A stretch of 64,000 bases of DNA from Gelidibacter gilvus. GTDB taxonomy: Bacteria > Bacteroidota > Bacteroidia > Flavobacteriales > Flavobacteriaceae. Positions 26,646 to 34,810 of this stretch are shown here, in pieces (the stretch's first letter is position 1; every line of letters starts with the position of its first letter). A model generated the notes under the pieces. It saw only the letters and a list, made by a program, of their open reading frames with translations. It made no database searches and was not told the origin of the DNA. A program made the translations under genes and the position numbers. Location: the NCBI RefSeq assembly GCF_004115975.1, contig NZ_SDDZ01000003.1:186001-250000 (forward strand), written 5' to 3'.

Positions 26646-29198
26646 ATGAAAGTTGACACGCTTACCTCCCCAACCCCGACCTACACACAAGAAGAAGCTT
26701 TTAATGCTGCTTTAGACTATTTTAAAGGCGATGATTTGGCCGCAAGAGTTTGGTTAAATAAATATGCCCTTAAAGATTCAGAAGGTCACATTTATGAATT
26801 GACACCAAATGATATGCACAACCGGATTGCAAAAGAAATTGCACGCGTTGAGTCAAAATATCAAAACCCAATGTCAGAACAAGAGATTTTTGATATCATC
26901 AAAGATTTCAAATACATTGTCCCCCAAGGCAGTCCGATGGCAGGAATTGGTAACCCATTTCAGATTGCCTCACTTTCCAACTGTTTCGTAATTGGTAATT
27001 CTGGCGACTCCGATTCGTATGGAGGGATTATGAAAATTGACCAGGAGCAGGTTCAATTAATGAAACGTCGTGGTGGGGTAGGACATGATTTGTCGCATAT
27101 TCGTCCAAAGAGTTCTCCTGTAAAAAACTCGGCTTTGACCTCCACAGGTATAGTTCCATTTATGGAGCGTTATTCCAATTCTACAAGAGAAGTGGCGCAA
27201 GATGGTCGTAGAGGTGCCTTAATGTTGTCAGTTTCCATCAATCACCCGGATGCTGAAGATTTTATTGACGCCAAACTCGAGCAAGGTAAAGTTACGGGCG
27301 CCAACGTTTCTGTAAGAATCGATGACGAATTTATGAACGCTGTGAAATCTAACAGCAAGTACGTTCAGAAATATCCAATTTTTAGTGATAATCCTAAATT
27401 TTCAAAAACCATTGAAGCGAATGCTATTTGGAAGAAAATTGTCCATAACGCTTGGAAATCGGCTGAACCTGGAATTTTATTCTGGGATACCATCATTAAT
27501 GAATCCCTTCCAGATTGTTATGCTGATTTAGGATATAAAACAGTGTCTACCAATCCATGTGGTGAAATTCCATTATGTCCTTATGATTCCTGTCGCTTGT
27601 TGGCCATCAATTTATTTTCATACGTAGAGCAACCTTTTACAACAGAAGCAAAATTCAATTTTGAACTTTTCAAAAAACATGTTGCTGCAGCGCAACGTAT
27701 TATGGATGATATCATCGATTTGGAATTGGAAAAAATAGATGTCATTTTACAGAAAATTGATGCAGATCCTGAAGAAGATGAAGTCAAAGCTACTGAGCGG
27801 AATTTATGGGTCAATATTAGGACTAAAGCAAAAGAAGGAAGAAGAACCGGTGTCGGAATTACAGCAGAAGGCGATATGCTGGCTGCTTTAGGAATTCAAT
27901 ATGGCAGCAAAAAAGGAAATAAGTTTTCAGTAGAAGTTCATAAAACTTTAGCGTTGGCGGCTTATCGTGCATCGGTTGATTTAGCTAAAGAGCGCGGTGC
28001 TTTTGCATTTTTTGATATGGAGCGGGAAAAGAACAACCCATTCATTCAACGATTAAAAGAAGCCGATGAAAAATTATATTATGACATGAGCGAATTTGGC
28101 CGTCGTAATATTGCGCTATTGACTATTGCTCCAACAGGTACTACAAGTTTGATGACGCAAACCTCTTCCGGTATTGAGCCTGTGTTCATGCCAGTCTATA
28201 AAAGACGCCGCAAGGTTAACCCTAATGACAAAGAGGCTCGTGTGGATTTTGTTGATGAGGTTGGTGATTCTTGGGAAGAATATGTGGTTTTTCACCATAG
28301 ATTCCGACAATGGATGGAGGTGAACGGTTACGATATCAGTAAAAATTATGATCAAAAGGAATTGGATGTCCTGATCAAAAAATCGCCATATTATAAAGCC
28401 ACGTCCAATGATGTAGATTGGATGAGCAAAGTTTCTATGCAAGGTGCGGTTCAAAAATGGGTGGATCATTCTATCAGTGTTACCATCAACTTGCCTAATG
28501 ACGCCACTGAGGAGTTGGTAGGGCAACTTTACATGGAAGCTTGGGAGAAGGGTTGTAAAGGCGTTACTGTTTATCGCGATGGCTCACGTTCTGGGGTGTT
28601 GATCTCAAATGAAGAAAAGAAAGAAGAGGCGCAAGAAACCTTGACGACGTTTCCAACTAAGCGTCCACAAACTTTGGAAGCTGATGTGGTCAGATTCCAA
28701 AACAACAAAGAAAAGTGGATTGCCTTTATCGGTTTAATAGATGGTAAGCCTTATGAGATTTTCACTGGACTTGCTGATGATGAAGACGGAATTTTAATTC
28801 CGCGTTGGGCAAATAAAGGGTTTATCATCAAAAACAGAAACGAAGACGGCACGTCTCGCTATGATTTCCAATACCAGAACATGAGAGGTTATAAAACGAC
28901 CATTGAAGGCCTTTCACATAAATTTGATCCAGAATATTGGAACTATGCCAAAATGATTTCAAGTACGTTACGTCACGGGATGCCCATTGATAAAGTTGTG
29001 GATTTAATCAATAGTTTGCAATTGGATACCGAGTCTATCAACACATGGAAAAACGGTGTGGCGAGAGCCTTGAAACGCTATGTGGAAGATGGAACTCAGG
29101 CAAAGGGCCAATCGTGCAGCAGCTGTAAATCTGAAAATCTCATCTACCAAGAAGGTTGTTTGACCTGCAAGGATTGTGGGTCTTCAAAATGTGGATAA
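26646..29198 (+). CDS. nrdJ: Adenosylcobalamin-dependent (class II) ribonucleotide reductase
   Basis: 850 residues. Reduces ribonucleotides with a B12-derived radical. Visible: the first active-site cysteine in SLSNCFVIGNSGDSDSYGGI, the NPCGEIPLCPYDSC cysteine loop, radical-site region, APTGTTSLMTQTSSGIEPVF, and a C-terminal Zn-type tail CSSCKSENLIYQEGCLTCKDC ending GSSKCG, the NrdJ_Z form. No NrdB/NrdD/NrdG partner is nearby, as expected for class II. No cobalamin-riboswitch-like element was found upstream. Confidence 0.9.
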   Translation: MKVDTLTSPTPTYTQEEAFNAALDYFKGDDLAARVWLNKYALKDSEGHIYELTPNDMHNRIAKEIARVESKYQNPMSEQEIFDIIKDFKYIVPQGSPMAGIGNPFQIASLSNCFVIGNSGDSDSYGGIMKIDQEQVQLMKRRGGVGHDLSHIRPKSSPVKNSALTSTGIVPFMERYSNSTREVAQDGRRGALMLSVSINHPDAEDFIDAKLEQGKVTGANVSVRIDDEFMNAVKSNSKYVQKYPIFSDNPKFSKTIEANAIWKKIVHNAWKSAEPGILFWDTIINESLPDCYADLGYKTVSTNPCGEIPLCPYDSCRLLAINLFSYVEQPFTTEAKFNFELFKKHVAAAQRIMDDIIDLELEKIDVILQKIDADPEEDEVKATERNLWVNIRTKAKEGRRTGVGITAEGDMLAALGIQYGSKKGNKFSVEVHKTLALAAYRASVDLAKERGAFAFFDMEREKNNPFIQRLKEADEKLYYDMSEFGRRNIALLTIAPTGTTSLMTQTSSGIEPVFMPVYKRRRKVNPNDKEARVDFVDEVGDSWEEYVVFHHRFRQWMEVNGYDISKNYDQKELDVLIKKSPYYKATSNDVDWMSKVSMQGAVQKWVDHSISVTINLPNDATEELVGQLYMEAWEKGCKGVTVYRDGSRSGVLISNEEKKEEAQETLTTFPTKRPQTLEADVVRFQNNKEKWIAFIGLIDGKPYEIFTGLADDEDGILIPRWANKGFIIKNRNEDGTSRYDFQYQNMRGYKTTIEGLSHKFDPEYWNYAKMISSTLRHGMPIDKVVDLINSLQLDTESINTWKNGVARALKRYVEDGTQAKGQSCSSCKSENLIYQEGCLTCKDCGSSKCG

Positions 29199-29210
29199 AA
29201 TTTGAATTGG

Positions 29211-29239
29211 AAAAAGGAGGTTGATAGCCTCCTTTTTTT
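29211..29239 (+). terminator. Terminator after nrdJ
   Basis: AAAAAGGAGG-TTGATAG-CCTCCTTTTTTT, 12 nt after the stop. Confidence 0.88.
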
Positions 29240-29342
29240 ATTCCCACCAGTGGGTTTTAATACGCCGAGACTCGCGTCTATCGAAAACGTATTTTGTTAT
29301 TCATACCTCGTGGACTTGCCCTGAAGTTCTTGATTATAAATT

Positions 29343-29994
29343 TTAGAGATTAAGATATTTGTAATCTTCGAGTTCTTCCAGTTTTTCGATTTTTTTTGTG
29401 CAGCCATTATTCAAAAGATAAAGAGTGTCACTAATATCTATGATATCCAGGTAATAATGATCTGTGACGATGATGATTTTACCTGCCTTCTCAATTTCTA
29501 TAAGTTGTTTGATTTTTTCAATATGTAGAGGTGAAATATTGGAAAAAGGTTCATCCAATAAAATGATTGGGCTTTCGCTTTTTAAAATGACATAAGTTTC
29601 AATAATCCGTCGTTCGCCACCAGACAATTTAGATATTGCGATGTTCTGATAAGACCGGAAACTTTCAAAATGGCATAGAAAGGTGTCCCAGCTCAACTTC
29701 ATGAGCTGGAATAAAGTTTTAATCTTTAAACCATCAGGAGTAAAGTCATGCTGAGGGAGATAAGATGCTCTTTTTGATAGGTATAATGGGTGCGGTAACT
29801 GGCTTTCCATTGAGTTTTATTAATTTGTACTTTGGTTTTAACGAACCAAATAATATTTGTAGCAAGCAGCTCTTACCCGATCCATTTCTCCCTAGAAGAC
29901 CCACAACCTGATTGGTTTCGGCTTTTAAATAGATGCCATACAAGATGCGTCGTTTGTTAAAATTCAATTCAACGCTATCCAATTCAATTGTCAT
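29343..29994 (-). pseudogene. ABC transporter ATP-binding protein split by a +1 frameshift
   Basis: Two overlapping minus-strand frames together encode one complete ABC ATPase of about 215 residues: 29994 to ~29788 carries Walker A (LLGRNGSGKS) and ~29787 to 29343 carries the Q-loop (LPQHDF), signature (LSGGERR), Walker B (IILLDEPFS) and H-loop (IVTDHYY). The break is at about 29787-29790, in a CCC followed by ATT; removing one base restores ...KPVTAPLYLSKRASYLPQ. So this is a one-base insertion, a sequencing error, or less likely programmed +1 slippage. Its start overlaps the stop of the upstream membrane-protein gene by 4 nt (ATGA). Confidence 0.82.
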
Positions 29995-30281
29995 ATAAAC
30001 GCTTTCATTAACATTAGAAAGCTGATAGTTATTGCCACATCAATCACAAATAGAGTTGAAAATAATCGCCAAGTGGATATTCCTAAATTCTTATAAAATA
30101 TCAATTTGCGTTTAATGTTGGTTTCGCGTACCAAAAACCAAACAAAAAACGTGAGCAGTAGTTTGGTGATGATGCTTGGTAAGATGTAAGGGTTGAAAAT
30201 AACAATCAAAACATTGATGGCCATGGACCATAAAAAGAAGGGTTTGTAAAACAATAATATGGCTCCTAAGCGGTGTGTCAT
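29991..30281 (-). CDS. Small membrane protein paired with the ABC ATPase
   Basis: 96 residues with three predicted membrane helices (about 12-32, 35-52 and 75-95) and a basic loop (VRETNIKRKLIFYKNLG). Translationally coupled to the ABC ATPase (ATGA overlap), so it may be a membrane partner, though it is too short for a normal permease. Family not recognised. Confidence 0.65.
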   Translation of the reverse strand: MTHRLGAILLFYKPFFLWSMAINVLIVIFNPYILPSIITKLLLTFFVWFLVRETNIKRKLIFYKNLGISTWRLFSTLFVIDVAITISFLMLMKAFI

Positions 30282-30450
30282 AAATAGTAAACGAATTTTT
30301 CAAGAACTTATTTTTTAAAAATATTTCAAGTCCGTTTTTTTTTATAGGAGCAAATCATTCCTCTCTGGTGGCATTTCTTTCGGCTATAATGAAAATTCCC
30401 AATTCACAATTAAGAAATTATTGTACTTTTGCATCACAATTAAACCATTT

Positions 30451-31527
30451 ATGTTAGACAAGTTACAAATAGTAAAACAACGCTTTGATGAGGTTAGCGA
30501 TTTAATTATCCAACCAAATATCATGACAGATCAAAAGCGTTATATTGAACTCAATAAAGAATATAAGGACTTGCGCAAGTTGATGAATAAGCGCGAGGAG
30601 TATTTAGAATTGACTAACAATTTGGCCGAAGCCGAAGAGATTTTAAATGATGGCAGTGATCCAGAAATGGTGGAAATGGCCAAGATGCAATATGACGAAG
30701 CGAAAGACGGGATACCAAAACTGGAAGATGAAATCCGCATGATGTTGATTCCGCAGGATCCTGAGGATGTCAAAAATGCAGTTATGGAACTTCGTGCCGG
30801 CACAGGTGGAGATGAGGCAAGTATTTTTGCGGGCGATTTGTTTAGAATGTACAGTAAATATTGTGAGAGCAGAGGATGGAAAGTAGATGTGGTAGATTAT
30901 AGCGAAGGCACAAACGGAGGTTTCAAGGAAATTCAATTTGCAATTTCCGGTGAAGATGTCTACGGAACAATGAAGTTTGAAGCCGGAGTACACCGTGTGC
31001 AACGCGTGCCTCAAACAGAAACCCAAGGACGTGTCCATACGAGTGCTGCAACGGTAATGGTTTTTCCGGAAGCTGAAGAATTTGATGTAGAGATTAATCC
31101 GAAAGATGTGAGAATTGATTTTTTCTGTTCTTCAGGTCCAGGAGGTCAATCGGTAAACACGACCTATTCAGCTGTACGTTTAACCCACATTCCAACCGGA
31201 TTAGTGGCACAGTGTCAGGATCAGAAATCGCAGCACAAGAATAAGGAGAAGGCATTTAAAGTACTGCGTTCACGTATCTATGAAATGGAGTTGGCGAAGA
31301 AAAATGCCGCAGATGCTGAAAAGCGTGGCTCTATGGTAAGTTCGGGTGATAGAAGTGCGAAAATTAGAACCTATAATTATTCGCAAGGACGCGTCACAGA
31401 CCATAGAATTGGGTTGACACTTTATGATCTCGGGAATATTGTCAATGGTGATATTCAGCGGATCATTGATGAGCTGCAATTGGCAGAAAACACCCAGAAG
31501 TTAAAATCAAATACAGACGTAATTTAA
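30451..31527 (+). CDS. prfA: Peptide chain release factor 1
   Basis: 358 residues. Reads UAA/UAG and triggers peptide release. GGQ at 231-233 ([10 protein letters not shown]) and the codon-recognition tripeptide PQT at 187-189 ([15 protein letters not shown]), the RF1-type PxT. ATG 30451 is used because a TACTTTTG -7 box lies at 30424-30431, inside the longer open frame. Confidence 0.97.
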   Translation: MLDKLQIVKQRFDEVSDLIIQPNIMTDQKRYIELNKEYKDLRKLMNKREEYLELTNNLAEAEEILNDGSDPEMVEMAKMQYDEAKDGIPKLEDEIRMMLIPQDPEDVKNAVMELRAGTGGDEASIFAGDLFRMYSKYCESRGWKVDVVDYSEGTNGGFKEIQFAISGEDVYGTMKFEAGVHRVQRVPQTETQGRVHTSAATVMVFPEAEEFDVEINPKDVRIDFFCSSGPGGQSVNTTYSAVRLTHIPTGLVAQCQDQKSQHKNKEKAFKVLRSRIYEMELAKKNAADAEKRGSMVSSGDRSAKIRTYNYSQGRVTDHRIGLTLYDLGNIVNGDIQRIIDELQLAENTQKLKSNTDVI

Positions 31528-31531
31528 TAAC

Positions 31532-31555
31532 AAGCCTCATTTTGAGGCTTTTTTA
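31532..31555 (+). terminator. Terminator between prfA and pyrF, touching the pyrF start
   Basis: AAGCCTCA-TTT-TGAGGCTT followed by TTTTT. The T-run ends about 5 nt before the pyrF ATG (31560), so pyrF can only be reached by read-through or a start site inside the structure. Confidence 0.82.
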
Positions 31556-31559
31556 TGGT

Positions 31560-32378
31560 ATGACAACACCACAACTTATTGAGCAAATCAGACTAAAGAA
31601 ATCTTTTCTATGTATTGGATTAGATGTCGATTTGAGCAAAATCCCAGAACACCTTCTCAAAGAAGAAGATCCTATTTTTGCATTTAACAAAGCTATCATT
31701 GACGCCACGCACCAGTTATGTGTGGCTTACAAACCCAATACGGCGTTTTATGAAGCTTATGGATTAAAGGGCTGGAAATCTCTGGAAAGAACGATTCAAT
31801 ATCTCAATCAAAAACATCCTGAAATTTTCACTATTGCCGATGCCAAACGCGGCGATATTGGAAATACCAGCAGCATGTATGCGAAAGCGTTTTTTGAAGA
31901 CTTAGGCTTTGACAGTGTTACCGTTGCCCCATATATGGGAAAGGATTCTGTTGAGCCATTTTTGGAGTTTAAGGAAAAACATACCATTCTTTTGGCCTTG
32001 ACTTCCAATGAAGGAGCTTTTGATTTTCAAACAAAAACAATCGATGGCAAAGAAGTGTATAAGCACGTTCTGGAAACTTCAAAAACCTGGAAGAATTCCG
32101 AAAACCTTATGTATGTTGTTGGAGCCACAAAAGCGGAATATTTAGCCGATATCCGCAGTATCATACCAAACAGTTTTTTGTTGGTTCCAGGTGTTGGGGC
32201 GCAAGGTGGTAATCTTCAAGATGTTTGCAAATATGGAATGAACAACTCAGTGGGGCTTTTGATCAACTCATCAAGAGGAATTATCTATGCATCAAACGGA
32301 AAGGATTTTGCTGAAGTTTCTGCCGAAAAAGCAAGGGAATTACAGCAGGAAATGGCCACTATTTTAGACGTGTATTAA
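31560..32378 (+). CDS. pyrF: Orotidine-5'-phosphate decarboxylase
   Basis: 272 residues, the longer type found in Bacteroidota, mycobacteria and Myxococcus. Last step of UMP synthesis. Catalytic [11 protein letters not shown] motif, [11 protein letters not shown] near the N-terminus, and [11 protein letters not shown] for phosphate binding. ATG 31560 gives the family N-terminus ([10 protein letters not shown]); the upstream ATG at 31542 would lie inside the terminator stem. Confidence 0.95.
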   Translation: MTTPQLIEQIRLKKSFLCIGLDVDLSKIPEHLLKEEDPIFAFNKAIIDATHQLCVAYKPNTAFYEAYGLKGWKSLERTIQYLNQKHPEIFTIADAKRGDIGNTSSMYAKAFFEDLGFDSVTVAPYMGKDSVEPFLEFKEKHTILLALTSNEGAFDFQTKTIDGKEVYKHVLETSKTWKNSENLMYVVGATKAEYLADIRSIIPNSFLLVPGVGAQGGNLQDVCKYGMNNSVGLLINSSRGIIYASNGKDFAEVSAEKARELQQEMATILDVY

Positions 32379-32477
32379 TGTTTTAAGCTTCTGGTTCTGA
32401 AGCACCTAAGAACTCAATAATATGTTAGGTTTTAAACCGAACTTTACTTGGCGTCTTAGCGCCTCTGCGAGGAACAA

Positions 32478-33281
32478 ATGAAAGATCAACTCCATAGACA
32501 TATCGTATTAGATCAAACTCCTAAGCGGATCATCTCCTTGGTTCCTTCACAAACCGAACTGTTGGTAGATTTAGGATTGGAATCTTCAATTGTAGGAATT
32601 ACCAAATTCTGTGTGCACCCAATTCATTTAAAAGAAGAAAAAGTCGTTGTTGGTGGTACAAAACATGTCCATTTTAATAAAATAAAAGACTTGAAACCTG
32701 ATATTATCCTGTGCAATAAAGAAGAAAACACTAAAGAGATGATTCAGGAATTGGAAAAAATAGCCACTGTACATATCAGTGACATTTATACAATAGAAGA
32801 TACCCTCGAATTAATCGAATTATATGGACACCTGTTCTTAAAGAAAGATGCCGCTATTGAAATTATAAAAGAGATCTCTAAAAAGAAATTTGAGTTTGAG
32901 GATTTTATCAAAGATAAACCAAAAAGAACGGCCGCTTATTTTATTTGGAAAGAACCGTGGATGGTCGCGGCAAGACATAATTTTATAGACGAATTATTGC
33001 GCCTAAATGGGTTTGAGAATTATTATGTACAGTTCAGTCGGTATCCAGAAGTTGTACTCGACGCAACACTTCCGGAAAACTCAGAACTTGTCCTGCTCTC
33101 AAGCGAGCCATTCCCATTCAAAGGAAAGCACATCCAACACATCAAACCATTCTTTCCAAACGCCACTATTCTTGTGGTGGATGGTGAAATGTTTTCCTGG
33201 TATGGATCGCGATTATTGAAAGCGTTTGATTATTTTAAAACGCTGCATCAACATCAGTGGTCTCAGAATTCTTTAAGTTGA
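32478..33281 (+). CDS. BtuF-like helical-backbone metal/corrinoid receptor without a signal peptide
   Basis: 267 residues: two Rossmann-like lobes with a long central helix, as in class III periplasmic binding proteins (KRIISLVPSQTELLVDLGLE, VVVGGTKHVHFNKIKDLKPD, AAYFIWKEPWMVAARHNFIDELL). Homologues such as BtuF bind vitamin B12. There is no signal peptide or lipobox, so this copy is predicted cytoplasmic unless an unseen start exists. Two B12 enzymes (nrdJ, IcmF) lie within a few kb, but the ligand is inferred only. Its 3' end overlaps the convergent gene by 47 nt. Confidence 0.78.
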   Translation: MKDQLHRHIVLDQTPKRIISLVPSQTELLVDLGLESSIVGITKFCVHPIHLKEEKVVVGGTKHVHFNKIKDLKPDIILCNKEENTKEMIQELEKIATVHISDIYTIEDTLELIELYGHLFLKKDAAIEIIKEISKKKFEFEDFIKDKPKRTAAYFIWKEPWMVAARHNFIDELLRLNGFENYYVQFSRYPEVVLDATLPENSELVLLSSEPFPFKGKHIQHIKPFFPNATILVVDGEMFSWYGSRLLKAFDYFKTLHQHQWSQNSLS

Positions 33282-33462
33282 GGATGATCTTTCTCAATTT
33301 GGAAGCTTCATGGTATAAAAAGTCACTCAAACTGGCGTCTGATTGTAACAGATTATAGGCTTCTTCAGTAAATTTAATGTAGTTTTTTTCTACTTCTTTT
33401 AAGTTCAAGACTTCGTTGAGGCCAAACTTAACTTTTCCAACTTTGCAATTATGTGTATTCAT
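33235..33462 (-). CDS. Small helical protein, Lacal_2735-like (copy 1)
   Basis: 75 residues. The core EKNYIKFTEEAYNLLQSDAS, then ASKLRKIILNL matches the 65-residue neighbour at 33548 (KRYKQLIEQAYNVRQTDHALSD ... KAIKLLHKLNRL), so the two are paralogues; both resemble the short Lacal_2735 family of Flavobacteriaceae. Function unknown. The last 47 nt overlap the convergent BtuF-like gene. Confidence 0.58.
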   Translation of the reverse strand: MNTHNCKVGKVKFGLNEVLNLKEVEKNYIKFTEEAYNLLQSDASLSDFLYHEASKLRKIILNLKNSETTDVDAAF

Positions 33463-33547
33463 AGGTTATTAGGATATGATCTTAATCTATAAATACGAGT
33501 GATAAGTCGCTAAGGACGTGCAGATAAAGTTAAAATTTTTATAATAT

Positions 33548-33745
33548 TTAATTCAGCCTTTTTATGGGCTCTCTGTTTAAATATTTCAAACGATTCAGTT
33601 TGTGTAAAAGCTTTATGGCTTTATACTCTGAGATATCACTTAAGGCATGATCCGTTTGACGAACGTTGTAGGCTTGTTCAATAAGTTGCTTATACCGTTT
33701 TTGTAGTTTGAGTTGGTGCGATTTAATTTCCAATGAAGTTTTCAT
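33548..33745 (-). CDS. Small helical protein, Lacal_2735-like (copy 2)
   Basis: 65 residues from ATG 33745 (MKTSLEIKSHQLKLQKRYKQ), preferred over the upstream in-frame start because the extension is hydrophobic and unrelated. Highly charged helical hairpin. Paralogue of the gene at 33235; function unknown. Confidence 0.6.
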   Translation of the reverse strand: MKTSLEIKSHQLKLQKRYKQLIEQAYNVRQTDHALSDISEYKAIKLLHKLNRLKYLNREPIKRLN

Positions 33746-33822
33746 GACTACCACAGTTTGAAAGTTAAATATATCTAAAATACACTTAACGAACAAGTTA
33801 AATTTTTAAAAATATTCATAAA

Positions 33823-33856
33823 AAAAGTCGATGGATAATTCCCATCGACTTTTGAT
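33823..33856 (-). terminator. Terminator after the DUF4197 gene
   Basis: AAAAGTCGATGG-(7)-CCATCGACTTTT, a perfect 12-bp stem, T-rich on both strands; on the minus strand it follows the DUF4197 stop by ~45 nt. Confidence 0.85.
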
Positions 33857-33900
33857 CATATCAATCATGTTCAAATCACATGCTTTATGTCTTTTTGAAA

Positions 33901-34614
33901 TTATTTTGAGTCTTGTAGTGCAAAAACCCGTCTTAAAAGATCTGTGCTTCTTGCGCCTACTTTATTTCTGATTTCTTTTTCTTCAACCGCAATCATCGTA
34001 AACACTCCTTTTAGGGCTTGTTCGGTGACGTAATCGGTCAAATCCGGATTGACATTGCTGGTAAAGGGAATGGCATTATATCTGTTGATCAGGTTTTGCC
34101 AAATTTGATCTGCCCCAACTTTTGAAAACGAATTATTGATTACAGGATGGAATTTTGCATATAAAGATGTGTGGGTCTTATTGTTAAGATATTGCGTCGC
34201 AGCATCATCCGTTCCCAAAAGAATATTTCGTGCATCGGCAAAAGTAATGTCCTTAACTGCATTCACGAAAATTGGTGTGGCTTCCTTTACGGCATCTTCC
34301 GCAGCTCTGTTGAGCACTTTTAAGCCTTCATCAGCAAGACTTCCAAGGCCAATATCACGCAACCCTTTGTCTACTTTTTGTAATTCAGCCGGTAAAAGGA
34401 TTTTAACAAGGTCATTTCCATAAAAACCATCGGTTTTGGTCAGTTTGGTCACTTGTTTATCAATACCTAAATCCAGAGCTTGTCTTAGACCAGCTGCAAT
34501 ATCAGTATTGCTAAGCACACCTCCGCCTTGTGGCAAAGAATCAACAACGCTCTGTAACTCTGCACAGGAATATAGTGTAAACAACGTAAGTAAAACAACG
34601 AATGACTTTTTCAT
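33901..34614 (-). CDS. DUF4197 exported lipoprotein-like protein
   Basis: 237 residues; signal with a lipobox-like LYSCAE (Cys17), so probably a lipoprotein. The rest is DUF4197: DIAAGLRQALDLGIDKQVTK, KILLPAELQKVDKGLRDIGLG and FADARNILLGTDDAATQYL. Helical, function unknown. A minus-strand TATTTTTG (34644-34637) lies 22 nt upstream. Confidence 0.85.
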   Translation of the reverse strand: MKKSFVVLLTLFTLYSCAELQSVVDSLPQGGGVLSNTDIAAGLRQALDLGIDKQVTKLTKTDGFYGNDLVKILLPAELQKVDKGLRDIGLGSLADEGLKVLNRAAEDAVKEATPIFVNAVKDITFADARNILLGTDDAATQYLNNKTHTSLYAKFHPVINNSFSKVGADQIWQNLINRYNAIPFTSNVNPDLTDYVTEQALKGVFTMIAVEEKEIRNKVGARSTDLLRRVFALQDSK

Positions 34615-34749
34615 ATATAATTAATTTTAGTGAGTTCAAAAATATATCAAATAGTTTAGATAATAAATGTTCGGGCAAGTTTTTGAAATAAAAACCAAGT
34701 TTTCCGCTTTGTCAGTAAGCGCGCATGTAAATCTAAACTATTCACAATA

Positions 34750-34783
34750 TTGGGTGACTTCTTTTATAAAATCTGTAAATTTG
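34750..34783 (+). promoter_or_regulatory. Promoter of icmF
   Basis: TTG (34750-34752), 23-nt spacer, TAAATTTG (34776-34783), 27 nt before the ATG. Confidence 0.6.
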
Positions 34784-34810
34784 CAGGACGTATAAATTCA
34801 ATTTTTAACA

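Noticed and set aside
32440-32477. CTTAGCGCCTCTGCGAGGA segment before the BtuF-like gene as a regulatory site
   Set aside because: It resembles the CTGCG/CTCTGCGAA-type repeat text also present in the 43.7-44.8 kb array, so it is more likely dispersed intergenic repeat than an operator.
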